NCBI GenBank assembly: GCA_030433055.1
Contig: JAUILJ010000001.1
Span: 1 to 32,599 of the forward strand
Reading direction: 5' to 3'
Source of the DNA: Polyangia bacterium
GTDB lineage: Bacteria > Myxococcota_A > Polyangia > Polyangiales > Polyangiaceae
DNA: 32,599 nucleotides
Of the stretch, positions 9,570-19,223 are shown in pieces. Both the position numbers and the translations under genes were made by a program. The notes below the pieces were generated by a model that was not told where the DNA came from, did no database searches, and was given only the letters and a program-made list of their open reading frames with translations. Every line of letters starts with the position of its first letter. The first letter of the stretch is position 1.

Positions 9570-10631
9570 ATGCACCTGCTCGGGCTGCGCATCGCTGGGC
9601 TCATGCCCTTTCGCGATATCGTCTTACCGTTCGTGGACGATAGCGGGGAGCCGCGCATGCTCACTGTACTGTATGGCGCCTCGGGTGTCGGCAAGACCAC
9701 GGTGATTCACGCCATCGGTTCGACGCGCCCGGGCTACGCCATCGCGCAGCCCAAGGCTGCCTCCATGGCACCGCCAGGCGCACAGGAATTACCATGGGCA
9801 AATGCCGACTGGCGCCTGGGTGACGATGACCCGGAGCGGCCTCATGCGCTGCGCATCTCCTCCCCTGGCGCAACGCTGTTCCAGGACCCGGAGACCGAGC
9901 TGCTGCGGCGGCGCGAGCAGGCGCTGTTCGACAAGATCGCGAAAGACCGCGGCTTCGTCTTCCTGGCGTTCGCCAGCACGCGCTGGTTCTCTCGCCAACC
10001 GCTCGTGCTCAGCTCGCCGTCGCGGGGGGTGGCGCGCTACGACGTTCGCACCCCACACAGTCTGGATGACGCGACTCGCAGTGATCTTTCTCGAGAGACC
10101 AAGCAGGCGCTCGCATACGCCGAGATCGGTTCCGCGCTGCAACGTGCGAGCGGCTCTCGCGTCGCAGCCCCCAAGCTCGAGATCCTGGGGGCCGCCATGC
10201 GCACAGCGGTCAACGGCGTCGTCAGCCTGACTGGGCACGTCTATCATGGCCTGGACCCGATGACGTTCGAGCCGTTGTTCTCGTCGCCCAGCGGGCAACG
10301 GCTGGCTTTCGACTCGCTGCCGAATCAGGCGCGCCACCTGGTCGCGTTCGCCGCACTGCCGACCCGGGCGCTGTGGGCAGCCTATCCTGGCTCGGACCCG
10401 CGTGTGAGCGAAGGCGTGGTGTGTATCGACGACGTCGACCTGCATCAGGACCGTGGGGCTCAGGCGCGCCTGCTGCCAGCGCTGCGCGCCGCGCTGCCCG
10501 GCGTGCAGTGGATCCTGACCACCTCTTCCTCCGAGGTCGCAGGCAGCGCCGACACGCGAGACGTGCTCGCGCTACGCTGGGACGACGATGAGGTGGCGCT
10601 CTACGCAGGCGTCGAGGCGCGAGTGCACTAG
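9570..10631 (+). CDS. ABC/RecF-type ATP-binding protein (putative AAA ATPase)
   Basis: LYGASGVGKTTVIHAIGSTRPG (Walker A), GVVCIDDVDLHQD (Walker B-like). Confidence 0.75.
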   Translation: MHLLGLRIAGLMPFRDIVLPFVDDSGEPRMLTVLYGASGVGKTTVIHAIGSTRPGYAIAQPKAASMAPPGAQELPWANADWRLGDDDPERPHALRISSPGATLFQDPETELLRRREQALFDKIAKDRGFVFLAFASTRWFSRQPLVLSSPSRGVARYDVRTPHSLDDATRSDLSRETKQALAYAEIGSALQRASGSRVAAPKLEILGAAMRTAVNGVVSLTGHVYHGLDPMTFEPLFSSPSGQRLAFDSLPNQARHLVAFAALPTRALWAAYPGSDPRVSEGVVCIDDVDLHQDRGAQARLLPALRAALPGVQWILTTSSSEVAGSADTRDVLALRWDDDEVALYAGVEARVH

Positions 10632-10812
10632 CGCCAGGGGCGGCAGATGCTGGGACTTTTCCCGCTCTTTTCTGCAAACGGCAGAACATGAGCACCCCCA
10701 GCTGATCGGTTCTCTGCCCCTTGGATCACATCCCTACGACCCCCGTGGCCGCATGGCGCGCACGGGCCGGGACGGTTGCGATCGCCGCGCATTCCCGTGC
10801 GGCACTAACTGA

Positions 10813-10832
10813 CACGCGTCTTCCGACGCGTG
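10813..10832. other. Perfect 8-bp hairpin CACGCGTC-TTCC-GACGCGTG in leader of the glycine-rich lipoprotein gene
   Basis: Inverted repeat 10813-10820/10825-10832 with 4-nt loop, 35 nt before ATG 10868. Confidence 0.5.
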
Positions 10833-10867
10833 CGCTGGCTTCGGCTCGAAGCCTGTTGGAGAGGTGT

Positions 10868-11587
10868 ATGCGACGACTTGCAGTGGGTGTGATGGTGCTG
10901 ATTGCCGTGGGCTGTAATCAGATCGAGGAGGGCACGGGAGGGTCCAGCCAGCGCTCGGAGGGCGAGCCGCCTGACAGCGCAGGCTACGGTGGCGGGTACG
11001 CCACCGGTGGTATGCCCGCCTACGGTGGCGACTCCGCAGGGGGGAGCTACGCGACGGGAGGTGGACCGAGCCATGCCGGCGAGTGCAGTGGCGGATCCGG
11101 ATATGGCGGAGACAGCGGATGGGGAGGCGACGCGGGTGACTCTGGCTGGGGAGGCTCGGGTCAGGCGGGAGACTCCGGATGGGGCGGCTCCGGAACGGGC
11201 GGAGATCCCGGATGGGGTGGCTCGGGTCAGGCGGGAGACTCCGGATGGGGTGGCACCGGACAAGGCGGCGACCCGGGATGGGGTGGCACCGGACAAGGCG
11301 GCGACCCGGGATGGGGTGGCACCGGACAAGGCGGCGGATGTCCGGATCCCGGAGGCAACGCTGGAGCAGGTGGCGGTTGCGCAGGCACGCCTTGCGACCA
11401 GGACTACGTGGACTGCATGAACGCTGGGGCGCCTCCGGAAGTCTGCGAACCCCTGCTAGAGGAGTGTACGGGCCCTGCACCTGAGCCGGCCGACCCGTGC
11501 CAAACCGAGCTAGACGAATGCCTGCATTTCCTCCCGGATTCTCCCGAGGCGTGCTGGCAGCGTTACGACTACTGCCTGGGTCAGTGA
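10868..11587 (+). CDS. Glycine-rich, Cys-rich putative lipoprotein
   Basis: Start MRRLAVGVMVLIAVGC (lipobox-like) preceded by GGAGAGG; the upstream ORF extension looks spurious. Confidence 0.7.
   Translation: MRRLAVGVMVLIAVGCNQIEEGTGGSSQRSEGEPPDSAGYGGGYATGGMPAYGGDSAGGSYATGGGPSHAGECSGGSGYGGDSGWGGDAGDSGWGGSGQAGDSGWGGSGTGGDPGWGGSGQAGDSGWGGTGQGGDPGWGGTGQGGDPGWGGTGQGGGCPDPGGNAGAGGGCAGTPCDQDYVDCMNAGAPPEVCEPLLEECTGPAPEPADPCQTELDECLHFLPDSPEACWQRYDYCLGQ
11138..11335 (+). repeat. Six in-frame 33-bp repeats encoding D(S/P)GWGG(S/T)GQ(A/G)G
   Basis: Unit starts at 11138, 11171, 11204, 11237, 11270, 11303. Confidence 0.85.
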
Positions 11588-12153
11588 AGTCGCGCGTGGA
11601 GCGGCTGTAGGTCGAGGATCTGAGCTTCCGCATCCAGGAAGTAGCTCGAACGCTCCTGAATCGCAGTATCCGAAAAGTAGAGGCGCGCCAGACGGAAGAA
11701 GAGCCCGTGATGGCGCGCCTCTGCACGCGTCAGCTGCACGTAGACTTCCCTGAGCTCCCCCTCCGGTAGTGCATCACGCACCAGGCCCATGCGCTCGCAA
11801 CCGCGGGCTTCCACGACGCCAGCCACGATCAACATGTCGAGCAGGCGCTCCTCACGGCCCGTGCGCACGAGCTTTCGCAAGGCTCCAACGTACTCGTCTT
11901 GGTAGTCGTTGGCGAAGCTCAAGCCGCGCGCCCGCAGCACGCGATACATCACGTGAAAGTGCTCCAGCTCCTCACGGGAAAACGCGATCAGCTCATCGAG
12001 CATCTCGTGGCGATCTGGGTAGCGTACGACGAAGCTCATACCCAGCGCCGACGCCTTGCGTTCACACGCGGCATGATCCACGAGGAAAGAGTCGAGGTCC
12101 TCCATCACGGCCTTCAGCCACTCAGCGCGGGACGGCGCGCGAAGCTCGAACAT
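11581..12153 (-). CDS. miaE: MiaE-like tRNA-(ms2io6A) hydroxylase
   Basis: Ferritin-like diiron pattern: DHAACERKASALGMSFVVRYPDR, SREELEHFHVMYRVLRARG, VEARGCERM, EARHHGLFFRLA. Confidence 0.85.
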   Translation of the reverse strand: MFELRAPSRAEWLKAVMEDLDSFLVDHAACERKASALGMSFVVRYPDRHEMLDELIAFSREELEHFHVMYRVLRARGLSFANDYQDEYVGALRKLVRTGREERLLDMLIVAGVVEARGCERMGLVRDALPEGELREVYVQLTRAEARHHGLFFRLARLYFSDTAIQERSSYFLDAEAQILDLQPLHARLH

Positions 12154-13380
12154 TCAGCTCGCCTCGGGGGGATGCACGCACAGCACGCTCTCCTCCGAGG
12201 GCACGCCGATGCGCAGCGGGAAGCCGTAGTGACCCGTTCCGCGGTGCACGTAGAGGCGATCCAAGCCTCGCGCCCACAGGCCGTGATCGGGAATACGGCT
12301 GAAGAGCGCAAGCATGGTGTGCGGCAATCCAAGGCTCAGGAGCCCAACCTGGCCGCCGTGAGTGTGCCCGGACAGCACGAGGTCCGCCTCACCCGGCGCC
12401 AGGTGAACGAACGCGCCGGGGTCATGCAGCAGCACCACCCGCAGCGCCCCGGGCACGCGAGGATGCGCCTCGCACGTCACCTGCATGCGCTCACGTCGCC
12501 CGCGGAACGCGTAGTCGATGCCGAGGATCTGCACGGGGCCCACCGGCGTATCGACGACTCGAGCGTCGTCGATCAACAGCTCCGCCCCGACGTGCTGCAG
12601 CGCGCGCGCCACCGTCCCCGGAGCCTCCAAGTCGTGATTGCCACGGCACGCGAAGACTCGACCGGGCAGCGCGTTCAGCGGCTCGAGCGCGGCACCCAGC
12701 AAGCTCGGATCGGCCTGGGACTCCATGGTCAAGAAGTCTCCCGTGAGCAACACCAGATCCGGCTGCCGTGCCACGGCCCGCTCCGCGATGCGCCTCAACC
12801 GTTCGACGCTCATGAACGGGCCGAGGTGGGGGTCGGTGATCTGGACGATGCGCAGCGGGCGACCACTCAGCGCCTTATTTTCCACCCGGATTCTTTTCAG
12901 GGCCGGGTCTCCCTCACCAACGCTCGCTAGATGGCCACCGAAACGGCCCGCCCGGATGTGAACCTCCGTCTCCCGTGTTCGCAGTGACTGAACCAGACCA
13001 AACGCCCCGACCAGGTACGGCAGCCACACGCCGGGCACGTTCCAGCCGAGCGCGAAGGCGATCGCCCACGGGAACGTGAATAGGGTGCTCGCTGCGAACC
13101 ACGACCCTGGCAGGCTGACCAGCAGTCGGTAGCCAATGGGCATGAGCCGAGGCCAGATCAACAGCACCGCCTGCACGAAGACCATGGCGTGGAGATAGAC
13201 GAAGAGGTACCGCAGCGCCGGGATCTCCGGCAGCCGCGAATAGACCGCTATCGCCATCAGGTTGTGCAAGGCGATCACTACCCCGCGGAAAACCGCATAG
13301 GGGCGTGACCGCAGCCACCAGGCGCTCAGCACGACCAGCGCCCAAGCAATCCACGACAGCGTCGTGAAGCTCCAGCTCAC
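12154..13380 (-). CDS. Membrane-associated metallophosphoesterase, YkuE-like
   Basis: N-terminal TM segments; ITDPHLGPF, LLTGDFL, CRGNHD, LVLSGHTHGGQVGL motifs. Confidence 0.88.
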   Translation of the reverse strand: MSWSFTTLSWIAWALVVLSAWWLRSRPYAVFRGVVIALHNLMAIAVYSRLPEIPALRYLFVYLHAMVFVQAVLLIWPRLMPIGYRLLVSLPGSWFAASTLFTFPWAIAFALGWNVPGVWLPYLVGAFGLVQSLRTRETEVHIRAGRFGGHLASVGEGDPALKRIRVENKALSGRPLRIVQITDPHLGPFMSVERLRRIAERAVARQPDLVLLTGDFLTMESQADPSLLGAALEPLNALPGRVFACRGNHDLEAPGTVARALQHVGAELLIDDARVVDTPVGPVQILGIDYAFRGRRERMQVTCEAHPRVPGALRVVLLHDPGAFVHLAPGEADLVLSGHTHGGQVGLLSLGLPHTMLALFSRIPDHGLWARGLDRLYVHRGTGHYGFPLRIGVPSEESVLCVHPPEAS

Positions 13381-13606
13381 GCGCCGGCTCCAGCGACCGA
13401 GTTCGTCACGGCCGACCGAGTCACAGCGGACACGAAGGGCCAGCCTGGGGAGAGTCGTGAGCGCTTCACCGAACAGCTTCTGGGGCTGATCGGCCCAGAT
13501 TGCAAGCCTGCGAGGCGCCAGAATCAGCCGCAGGTCGCTGCATTGCGCCCAGGAACGCAGCTGTCCAGCGGAGCAATTCGTGCACTGGTGCTAGGCTCCG
13601 CGGCCC

Positions 13607-14482
13607 ATGGACTACGTCGGCCGAATCTTCCGTCCGCCATCCGAAGCGCGCAGCCTGCTGCTCCAAGTCAGCGTCGGCTGCAGCCACAACCGTTGCGGCT
13701 ACTGCGATATGTATCGCGACAAGCGGTTCACGATAAAGCCGTGGGACGTGATCGAGCGTGACATCCAGGAAGCCCGGGCGCTGGGGCCGCGCTTCGAGAA
13801 GCTCTTCCTGTGCGATGGCGACGCGCTCATCTTGCCCACCAAGCGCCTGCTACAAATCCTCGAAGCAGTCGCCCGGGAGCTGCCCTGGATCCAGCGCGTA
13901 GGCGTCTATGGAGACACCCGGAGCGTCGGGCGCAAGAGCGTGGAGGAGCTCAAGGCGCTGCGCGAAGCAGGGCTTGGCATCGTCTACCACGGCTTCGAAT
14001 CCGGCGACGACGAAGTGCTCGAGTTGATCGACAAGGGCGGCACCCGAGCGGAGTGTATTGCCACCGCGGAAAAGCTAACCGCCGCAGGCATCTCCCACTC
14101 CGTCATGATTCTGCTCGGGGTTGGGGGTGAGGAGCTCTCGGAGCAACACGCCAGGAACACCGCCTCTCTGCTCACCGAGATGGACCCGCCGTATGCGGGC
14201 GCGCTCACGACCACTCTCGTCCCCGGCACCCCACTGTTCGAGGCCGCCCAGCGAGGCGAGTTTCGTCTTCCGGGCAAATTTCGCATGCTGCAGGAGCTGC
14301 GCACCATCGTCGCGGAGAGCAACCTCACCGCTTGCCGCTTCTCGTCGAACCACGCGAGCAACTATCTGCCTATCAAGAGCGAACTGCCCCGGGACAAGGC
14401 CGAGGTCGTACGCATCCTCGACGCCGTGATCGCCAGAGGTGACGAGGGCCTGCTGAAACCAGAAGCATTCCGAGGTCTCTAG
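13607..14482 (+). CDS. Radical SAM protein
   Basis: VGCSHNRCGYCDMYRDKRF (CX4CX2C cluster motif of this subgroup), then GFESGDDEVLELIDKG. Confidence 0.85.
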   Translation: MDYVGRIFRPPSEARSLLLQVSVGCSHNRCGYCDMYRDKRFTIKPWDVIERDIQEARALGPRFEKLFLCDGDALILPTKRLLQILEAVARELPWIQRVGVYGDTRSVGRKSVEELKALREAGLGIVYHGFESGDDEVLELIDKGGTRAECIATAEKLTAAGISHSVMILLGVGGEELSEQHARNTASLLTEMDPPYAGALTTTLVPGTPLFEAAQRGEFRLPGKFRMLQELRTIVAESNLTACRFSSNHASNYLPIKSELPRDKAEVVRILDAVIARGDEGLLKPEAFRGL

Positions 14483-14557
14483 CGAACGCTGGGTCAGGGC
14501 ACGAATCCGTTACACAGCTGTCGCCGCAAAGGCATGCGGGCTCGTTAGGAGCGCTGC

Positions 14558-16186
14558 ATGAGCCTCTCTCGCCGCAACTTTCTTCGGTCCACCGGTGCGC
14601 TCGGCGCCGCGTCCCTCCCCGTCTCGTGCAGCAGCGAAGACGCCGCGGAGGAGCGCGATCACCTCGACCAGTATGAGTACGACGGTCCCCTCGGACCGGA
14701 GCTGCTCTTTCAGCACGGCGTCGCGAGCGGCGATCCACTCCCGGACGCGATCATCCTCTGGACACGCGTTTCCCCAGAGAAACCTGATGAGGCGGTCGAG
14801 GTCTGGTGGGAGATTGGCACTGATCGCGCCTTCAACCAGCGCGTCGCGGTCGGCACCGTGATGGCGAACGCGGATCACGATTTCACGGTGAAAGTCGACG
14901 TCGAGGGGCTCAGGCCAGGCGCGACCTACTACTTTCGGTTCAAGTCACTGGGCCGAACATCCCCCGCGGGCAGGACCAAGACGGCGCCCAGTGGTGAAGT
15001 GAAGCGGCTTCGCTTCGGCGTGACCAGTTGCTCATCCCTGGCTCACGGCTACTTTCATTGCTACCGGGACCTGGCGAGGGAGCTGGACCTGGACGCCATC
15101 CTCCACCTGGGTGACTACATCTACGAGTACGGCAACGGGGAATACGGTGACGTGCGCAGCTACGAGCCGGAGCACGAGATCCTCACCCTCGAGGACTACC
15201 GGATGCGTCACGCCCAATACAAGCGCGACCCCGATCTCCAAGCCGTGCACCGGGAGCATCCATTCATCGCGGTGTGGGACGACCACGAGACCGCGGACAA
15301 CTCGTACGCTGACGGCGCGGAGAACCACGACCCGGCGACCGAGGGTGAGTGGGCGGCGCGAAAGGCTGCGGCCATTCAAGCTTACACCGAGTGGATGCCC
15401 ATCCGTGGCGGCGAAGACGGAAAGATCTTTCGGTCTTTCTCATACGGTAATTTAGCCGACCTGATCTTCCTGGACACCCGCCTGTGGGGACGAGACGAAC
15501 AGGACGGAAAGCTGCTGGGCGAAGCTCCCGTGGAGGAGCCGGGGCGAACGCTGCTCGGCGACGACCAAGAGACGTGGCTGGACGATCAGCTGAAGACGAG
15601 CCAGGCGCGGTGGCGGATCGTGGGGCAGCAGGTGATGATGGCGTTTCTCAAGACACAGGGCGCGCCCAACTCCGAGGGCGGTGGCACGCTCGTGAATCAC
15701 GATCAGTGGCAAGGCTACCCAGGTTCACAGCAGCGATTCATGTCCCTGCTCAAGGACAACCAGATCGACAACGTCGTGGTGCTCACCGGTGACATCCACA
15801 GCGGCTGGGGGTGTGATCTCACCCCCGATCCCAACAACCCCGATGCGTACGACCCCGCCTCCGGCAAGGGCTCGGTGGCGGTGGAGTTCGTGACCTCCGC
15901 CGTGACGTCCCCAGGGTTTCCGGCGGGAATCGACAATGTGGTGAAGCAGGCGCTCGGCGAGAACCCGCACATCAAGTACTCCAACGTTACTCAGCGCGGC
16001 TTCTTCCTGTTGGACCTCGACGCCCAGCGGGCCCAGGCGGCCTGGTACGTCTACGACGACATCGAGAGCCCCGACGGTGGCGTGAAGAGTCTCGACGCCG
16101 TCCTGGAGACCCAGAGCGGCGCCAACTTCCTGGTGCCCGCGGACGAGCCAGCAGATCCCAAGTCTGCGCCACCCGGTGCCCCCTGA
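14558..16186 (+). CDS. phoD: PhoD-type alkaline phosphatase, Tat signal
   Basis: SRRNFLR twin-arginine motif; LHLGDYIYEYGNGEYG, AVWDDHETADNSYADGAENH, VVLTGDIHSGWG. Confidence 0.9.
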   Translation: MSLSRRNFLRSTGALGAASLPVSCSSEDAAEERDHLDQYEYDGPLGPELLFQHGVASGDPLPDAIILWTRVSPEKPDEAVEVWWEIGTDRAFNQRVAVGTVMANADHDFTVKVDVEGLRPGATYYFRFKSLGRTSPAGRTKTAPSGEVKRLRFGVTSCSSLAHGYFHCYRDLARELDLDAILHLGDYIYEYGNGEYGDVRSYEPEHEILTLEDYRMRHAQYKRDPDLQAVHREHPFIAVWDDHETADNSYADGAENHDPATEGEWAARKAAAIQAYTEWMPIRGGEDGKIFRSFSYGNLADLIFLDTRLWGRDEQDGKLLGEAPVEEPGRTLLGDDQETWLDDQLKTSQARWRIVGQQVMMAFLKTQGAPNSEGGGTLVNHDQWQGYPGSQQRFMSLLKDNQIDNVVVLTGDIHSGWGCDLTPDPNNPDAYDPASGKGSVAVEFVTSAVTSPGFPAGIDNVVKQALGENPHIKYSNVTQRGFFLLDLDAQRAQAAWYVYDDIESPDGGVKSLDAVLETQSGANFLVPADEPADPKSAPPGAP

Positions 16187-16328
16187 TGGCGGAACAGTGG
16201 CGCAGAGCCACGAAGCGGCGTGGGGGCTCCAAATCGCTCCGCGACGGACCGAGATGTCCTGGCCGCTGCGTTGCGTCAGCCGACCTTCCTTGAGTCCTCG
16301 CCGCTCGTCGGTGTAAGCCAGGCGTCGC

Positions 16329-17309
16329 ATGGCAGACACAATGCAGGCGGTGGTCGCGGAGAGCTTGTCCGGAGTCAGTGATCTGCGGATCGGCAAGCAG
16401 CCAGTCCCAGAACCCAAACCGGGCCAGGTACTGGTACGGGTGAAAGCGGCAGGCATCAACTACGCCGACGTGATGCAGGCGCGGGGGCTATATGCGGGTG
16501 GACCGAAGCCGCCGTACATCGCTGGCGTAGAAGCCGCTGGCGAAGTCGTGGAGACCACCGAGGGCAGCAGCCTGAAGGTCGGCGACCAGGTGATGGGCTA
16601 CGGCGTCTCCGCGTTCGCGGAGTACATCGCGTGGCCCGCCGGCAACCTGTTGCCACTCCCCGACGGCTGGACGATGGAGCAAGGCGCTGCCTTCCCCGTG
16701 CAGTGGCTCACCGCTTACGGCTGCCTCAAGACCGTCGGTCGGCTCCAAGAAGGCGACTCGGTCTTGATCCACGCGGCCGCGGGTGGGGTGGGTCTCGCCG
16801 CGACCAAGCTCGCCAAGCACCTGGGCGCCAAGGTCTTCGCGACCGCGTCGAGCCAGGAAAAACTGGAGCTAGCGAAGGCCCACGGCGCTGACGAGCTGAT
16901 CAACTATTCCACGCAGGACTTCGTCGCGGAAGTGAAGGCGCGCACCGAGGGCCAGGGCGTAGACCTGGTGCTAGAAATGGTCGGAGGAGAGACCTTCGAG
17001 CGCAATTTCCGCGCAGTAAAACCCTACGGTCGTATCGTCGTATTCGGCTCTGCTACGGCGAAGCAGGCGGTGATTGACAACACCACGCTCATCTTCAAGC
17101 CAGTGGAGGTCATCGGCTACCACCTGGCGGTGATGGCGCAGAAGCGCCCAGACTTGATGATGCCGTGCCTGGGCGAGGTGATGCAGCTCGTTCGCAAGGG
17201 CATCATCAACCCCGAACCGCCCACGACCTTCCCCTTGGCTGACGCAGTGCGCGCCCTGAGTGATCTCGAAGCCCGCAAGACCACGGGCAAGCTCGTGCTG
17301 ATCCCATGA
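16329..17309 (+). CDS. Zinc-independent quinone oxidoreductase (MDR superfamily)
   Basis: GINYADVMQARGLY, AGVEAAGEVVE, VLIHAAAGGVGLAATKLAKHLGAKVFATASS. Confidence 0.9.
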   Translation: MADTMQAVVAESLSGVSDLRIGKQPVPEPKPGQVLVRVKAAGINYADVMQARGLYAGGPKPPYIAGVEAAGEVVETTEGSSLKVGDQVMGYGVSAFAEYIAWPAGNLLPLPDGWTMEQGAAFPVQWLTAYGCLKTVGRLQEGDSVLIHAAAGGVGLAATKLAKHLGAKVFATASSQEKLELAKAHGADELINYSTQDFVAEVKARTEGQGVDLVLEMVGGETFERNFRAVKPYGRIVVFGSATAKQAVIDNTTLIFKPVEVIGYHLAVMAQKRPDLMMPCLGEVMQLVRKGIINPEPPTTFPLADAVRALSDLEARKTTGKLVLIP

Positions 17310-18091
17310 GGCTCAGAGGGATCGGAGCTTGCTGTGCATCGCTTGGCCTGCTCCTCGTAGGATGCGCTACCGCCGCTCGACGACCCGCAGTGAGTGACTC
17401 AAAGCCCAAGCCGACGCACGGCGCGTCCGAACGGCCGGAAGCGGCAGGTGGCGCCCATGGTGAACACCACGTGACCGCCCATGCTGAGCACCACGGCCAC
17501 CACGCGGCGACAGCCAACCACCGTTTCGACGACCCGGAGCGCTGGGCGAAAGTATTCGACGACCCGGAGCGAGACGCCTGGCAAAAGCCCGACGTCGTGC
17601 TCGATTTCCTCGGCCTTTCACCGGACGCCGTCGTCGCGGATCTGGGTGCTGGCACGGGCTACTTCTCCGTGCGCCTGGCTCAGCGTGTTCCGCGAGGAAA
17701 GGTCTTTGCAGTCGACGTCGAGCCCAAGCTGCTCGATCACCTGAGCAAGCGCGCGGCGAAGGCCAAGCTCGAGAACATCGCCACTGTCCTCGCGGAGCCC
17801 AACGACCCGAAGCTTCCGCGGGACCTCGACCTCGTGCTGGTCGTGGACACCTATCACCATATCTCCGAGCGCGTTCCCTACTTCGAGCGCGTGCTGCGCC
17901 GCCTCAAGGCGCAGGGTCGCGTCGTGATCGTCGACTTCCGCCTCGGTGAGTTGCCCGTTGGTCCACCCGACGACCACAAGATCTCCCAAGACCAGGCTCA
18001 CACGGAGATGGAGGCGGCGGGCTTTCAGCTGTGCGCTGAACTGAAGAGCCTCCCCTACCAGTACGTGCTCAGCTTCGGGGCGCGCTGCTAG
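17306..18091 (+). CDS. Class I SAM-dependent methyltransferase with lipoprotein-type signal and His-rich linker
   Basis: LLLVGCATAA lipobox-like; HGEHHVTAHAEHHGHH; VVADLGAGTGYFSVRLAQRVPRGKVFAVDVEP; ATGA overlap with upstream CDS. Confidence 0.85.
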   Translation: MRLRGIGACCASLGLLLVGCATAARRPAVSDSKPKPTHGASERPEAAGGAHGEHHVTAHAEHHGHHAATANHRFDDPERWAKVFDDPERDAWQKPDVVLDFLGLSPDAVVADLGAGTGYFSVRLAQRVPRGKVFAVDVEPKLLDHLSKRAAKAKLENIATVLAEPNDPKLPRDLDLVLVVDTYHHISERVPYFERVLRRLKAQGRVVIVDFRLGELPVGPPDDHKISQDQAHTEMEAAGFQLCAELKSLPYQYVLSFGARC

Positions 18092-18149
18092 GCGGGATAG
18101 CGCCGCTACACTGCCACCAGGGCGCGGCGAATCGAATCGCAGGCGCACC

Positions 18150-18830
18150 TCACTGAGCGGCCGCCGCGGCTAGCTGCTCACCTGCGTTGCGCTCGACGTA
18201 GAACACACCCAGGCCGTTCCACCAGCCCTTCTCGGAGTGGTCGCCATCGAGTTCCCTCTCCCACAGCACACCGAGCTGGCTCGCGCGCAGCGCCTCACGA
18301 GTTGCCGCACGGATAACTTTGTCGTTCCAGTCATCGACCAGAAGCACGGCTCGGTGCGCCAGGATCGGCTCTGCAGCGACCACGCCGTGGTAGGTACCGG
18401 CGAACGAATGATCCCCGTCGTAGAAATACACTCCGATTGGCGCCGGGATCCGTTGCTCACGGAACAGGCGCGAACTGGTGGTGTGGTGGAAGACGATTCG
18501 CGCGCTGCGGTCCCGATAGCGCTCGATATTCCTGTAGAGCGCTTGCTTCGCCAGGCAGCCGAGCCCCGTGAAGCGCCCGACCAAGCGAAACTTGTCGCAG
18601 GCAAAGCAGGTGCGACCTGGATTGTCGATCGCAGCCGACATCAGAGTGCGTCCCTTCCAAGTTCCCACCTCCAGGTAGTGCTCCTCAGGCGCCATGTTTC
18701 GCACCAGGTCATTCAGAAACCGACAGACCCGAGCACTGGACAGCCCCTCGATGTCGACGAGGGGTTCGGCCGCCTCGTAGTCCTGATGCTCCTCCAGCAA
18801 CGTGGCCGCGATGTTTTCCTGCATGGTCAT
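18150..18830 (-). CDS. Class I SAM-dependent methyltransferase (Methyltransf_24-like)
   Basis: YLEVGTWKGRTLMSAAIDN, VYFYDGDHSFAGTYHGVVAAEPILAHRAVLLVDDWND. Confidence 0.72.
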   Translation of the reverse strand: MTMQENIAATLLEEHQDYEAAEPLVDIEGLSSARVCRFLNDLVRNMAPEEHYLEVGTWKGRTLMSAAIDNPGRTCFACDKFRLVGRFTGLGCLAKQALYRNIERYRDRSARIVFHHTTSSRLFREQRIPAPIGVYFYDGDHSFAGTYHGVVAAEPILAHRAVLLVDDWNDKVIRAATREALRASQLGVLWERELDGDHSEKGWWNGLGVFYVERNAGEQLAAAAAQ

Positions 18831-19223
18831 CTCCCAAGATCAAGCGGCGCCGCGACGAGCGCACGCGCCAGCGACTAAGGCATATCCTCGTGGATACGTT
18901 TGGGCCACCGTGGCCCGCCAGGGGCACATCGCAAAGCTCATGCCACCGACGGTGGCGCAGCCAGGCGGCGACGCGAGCCAGAGCTACCAGGGCCCTGGCA
19001 CTGGGCGCCCAGTGCGTATTCGCAGGCGCTTTACGCGAACCCGGCTATGCACCCGAAGCGGGTACCGCCCGGCGGCATGGCTGCGCTGCAACCTCCCAGC
19101 AAGGCGTGGCCGCGACCACCGCGTGCGGCGCCGGCACACTCGCGTGGTTGAGGAATCACACCCTGGTGACCCACTTCCGCACGGTTACGTTCAGCAGCTC
19201 GCGTTCGCAACAATGCGAGTGGC

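Noticed and set aside
10734-11726. 330-aa minus-strand ORF opposite the glycine-rich lipoprotein
   Set aside because: RRLVRCHPIPG-type repeats are the antisense translation of the 33-bp coding repeats
17532-17571. Repeated TTCGACGACCCGGAGCG in the methyltransferase gene as a duplication event
   Set aside because: The encoded RFDDPERWAKVFDDPERDAW is what I recall as a common segment in this methyltransferase subgroup, so likely not a recent duplication
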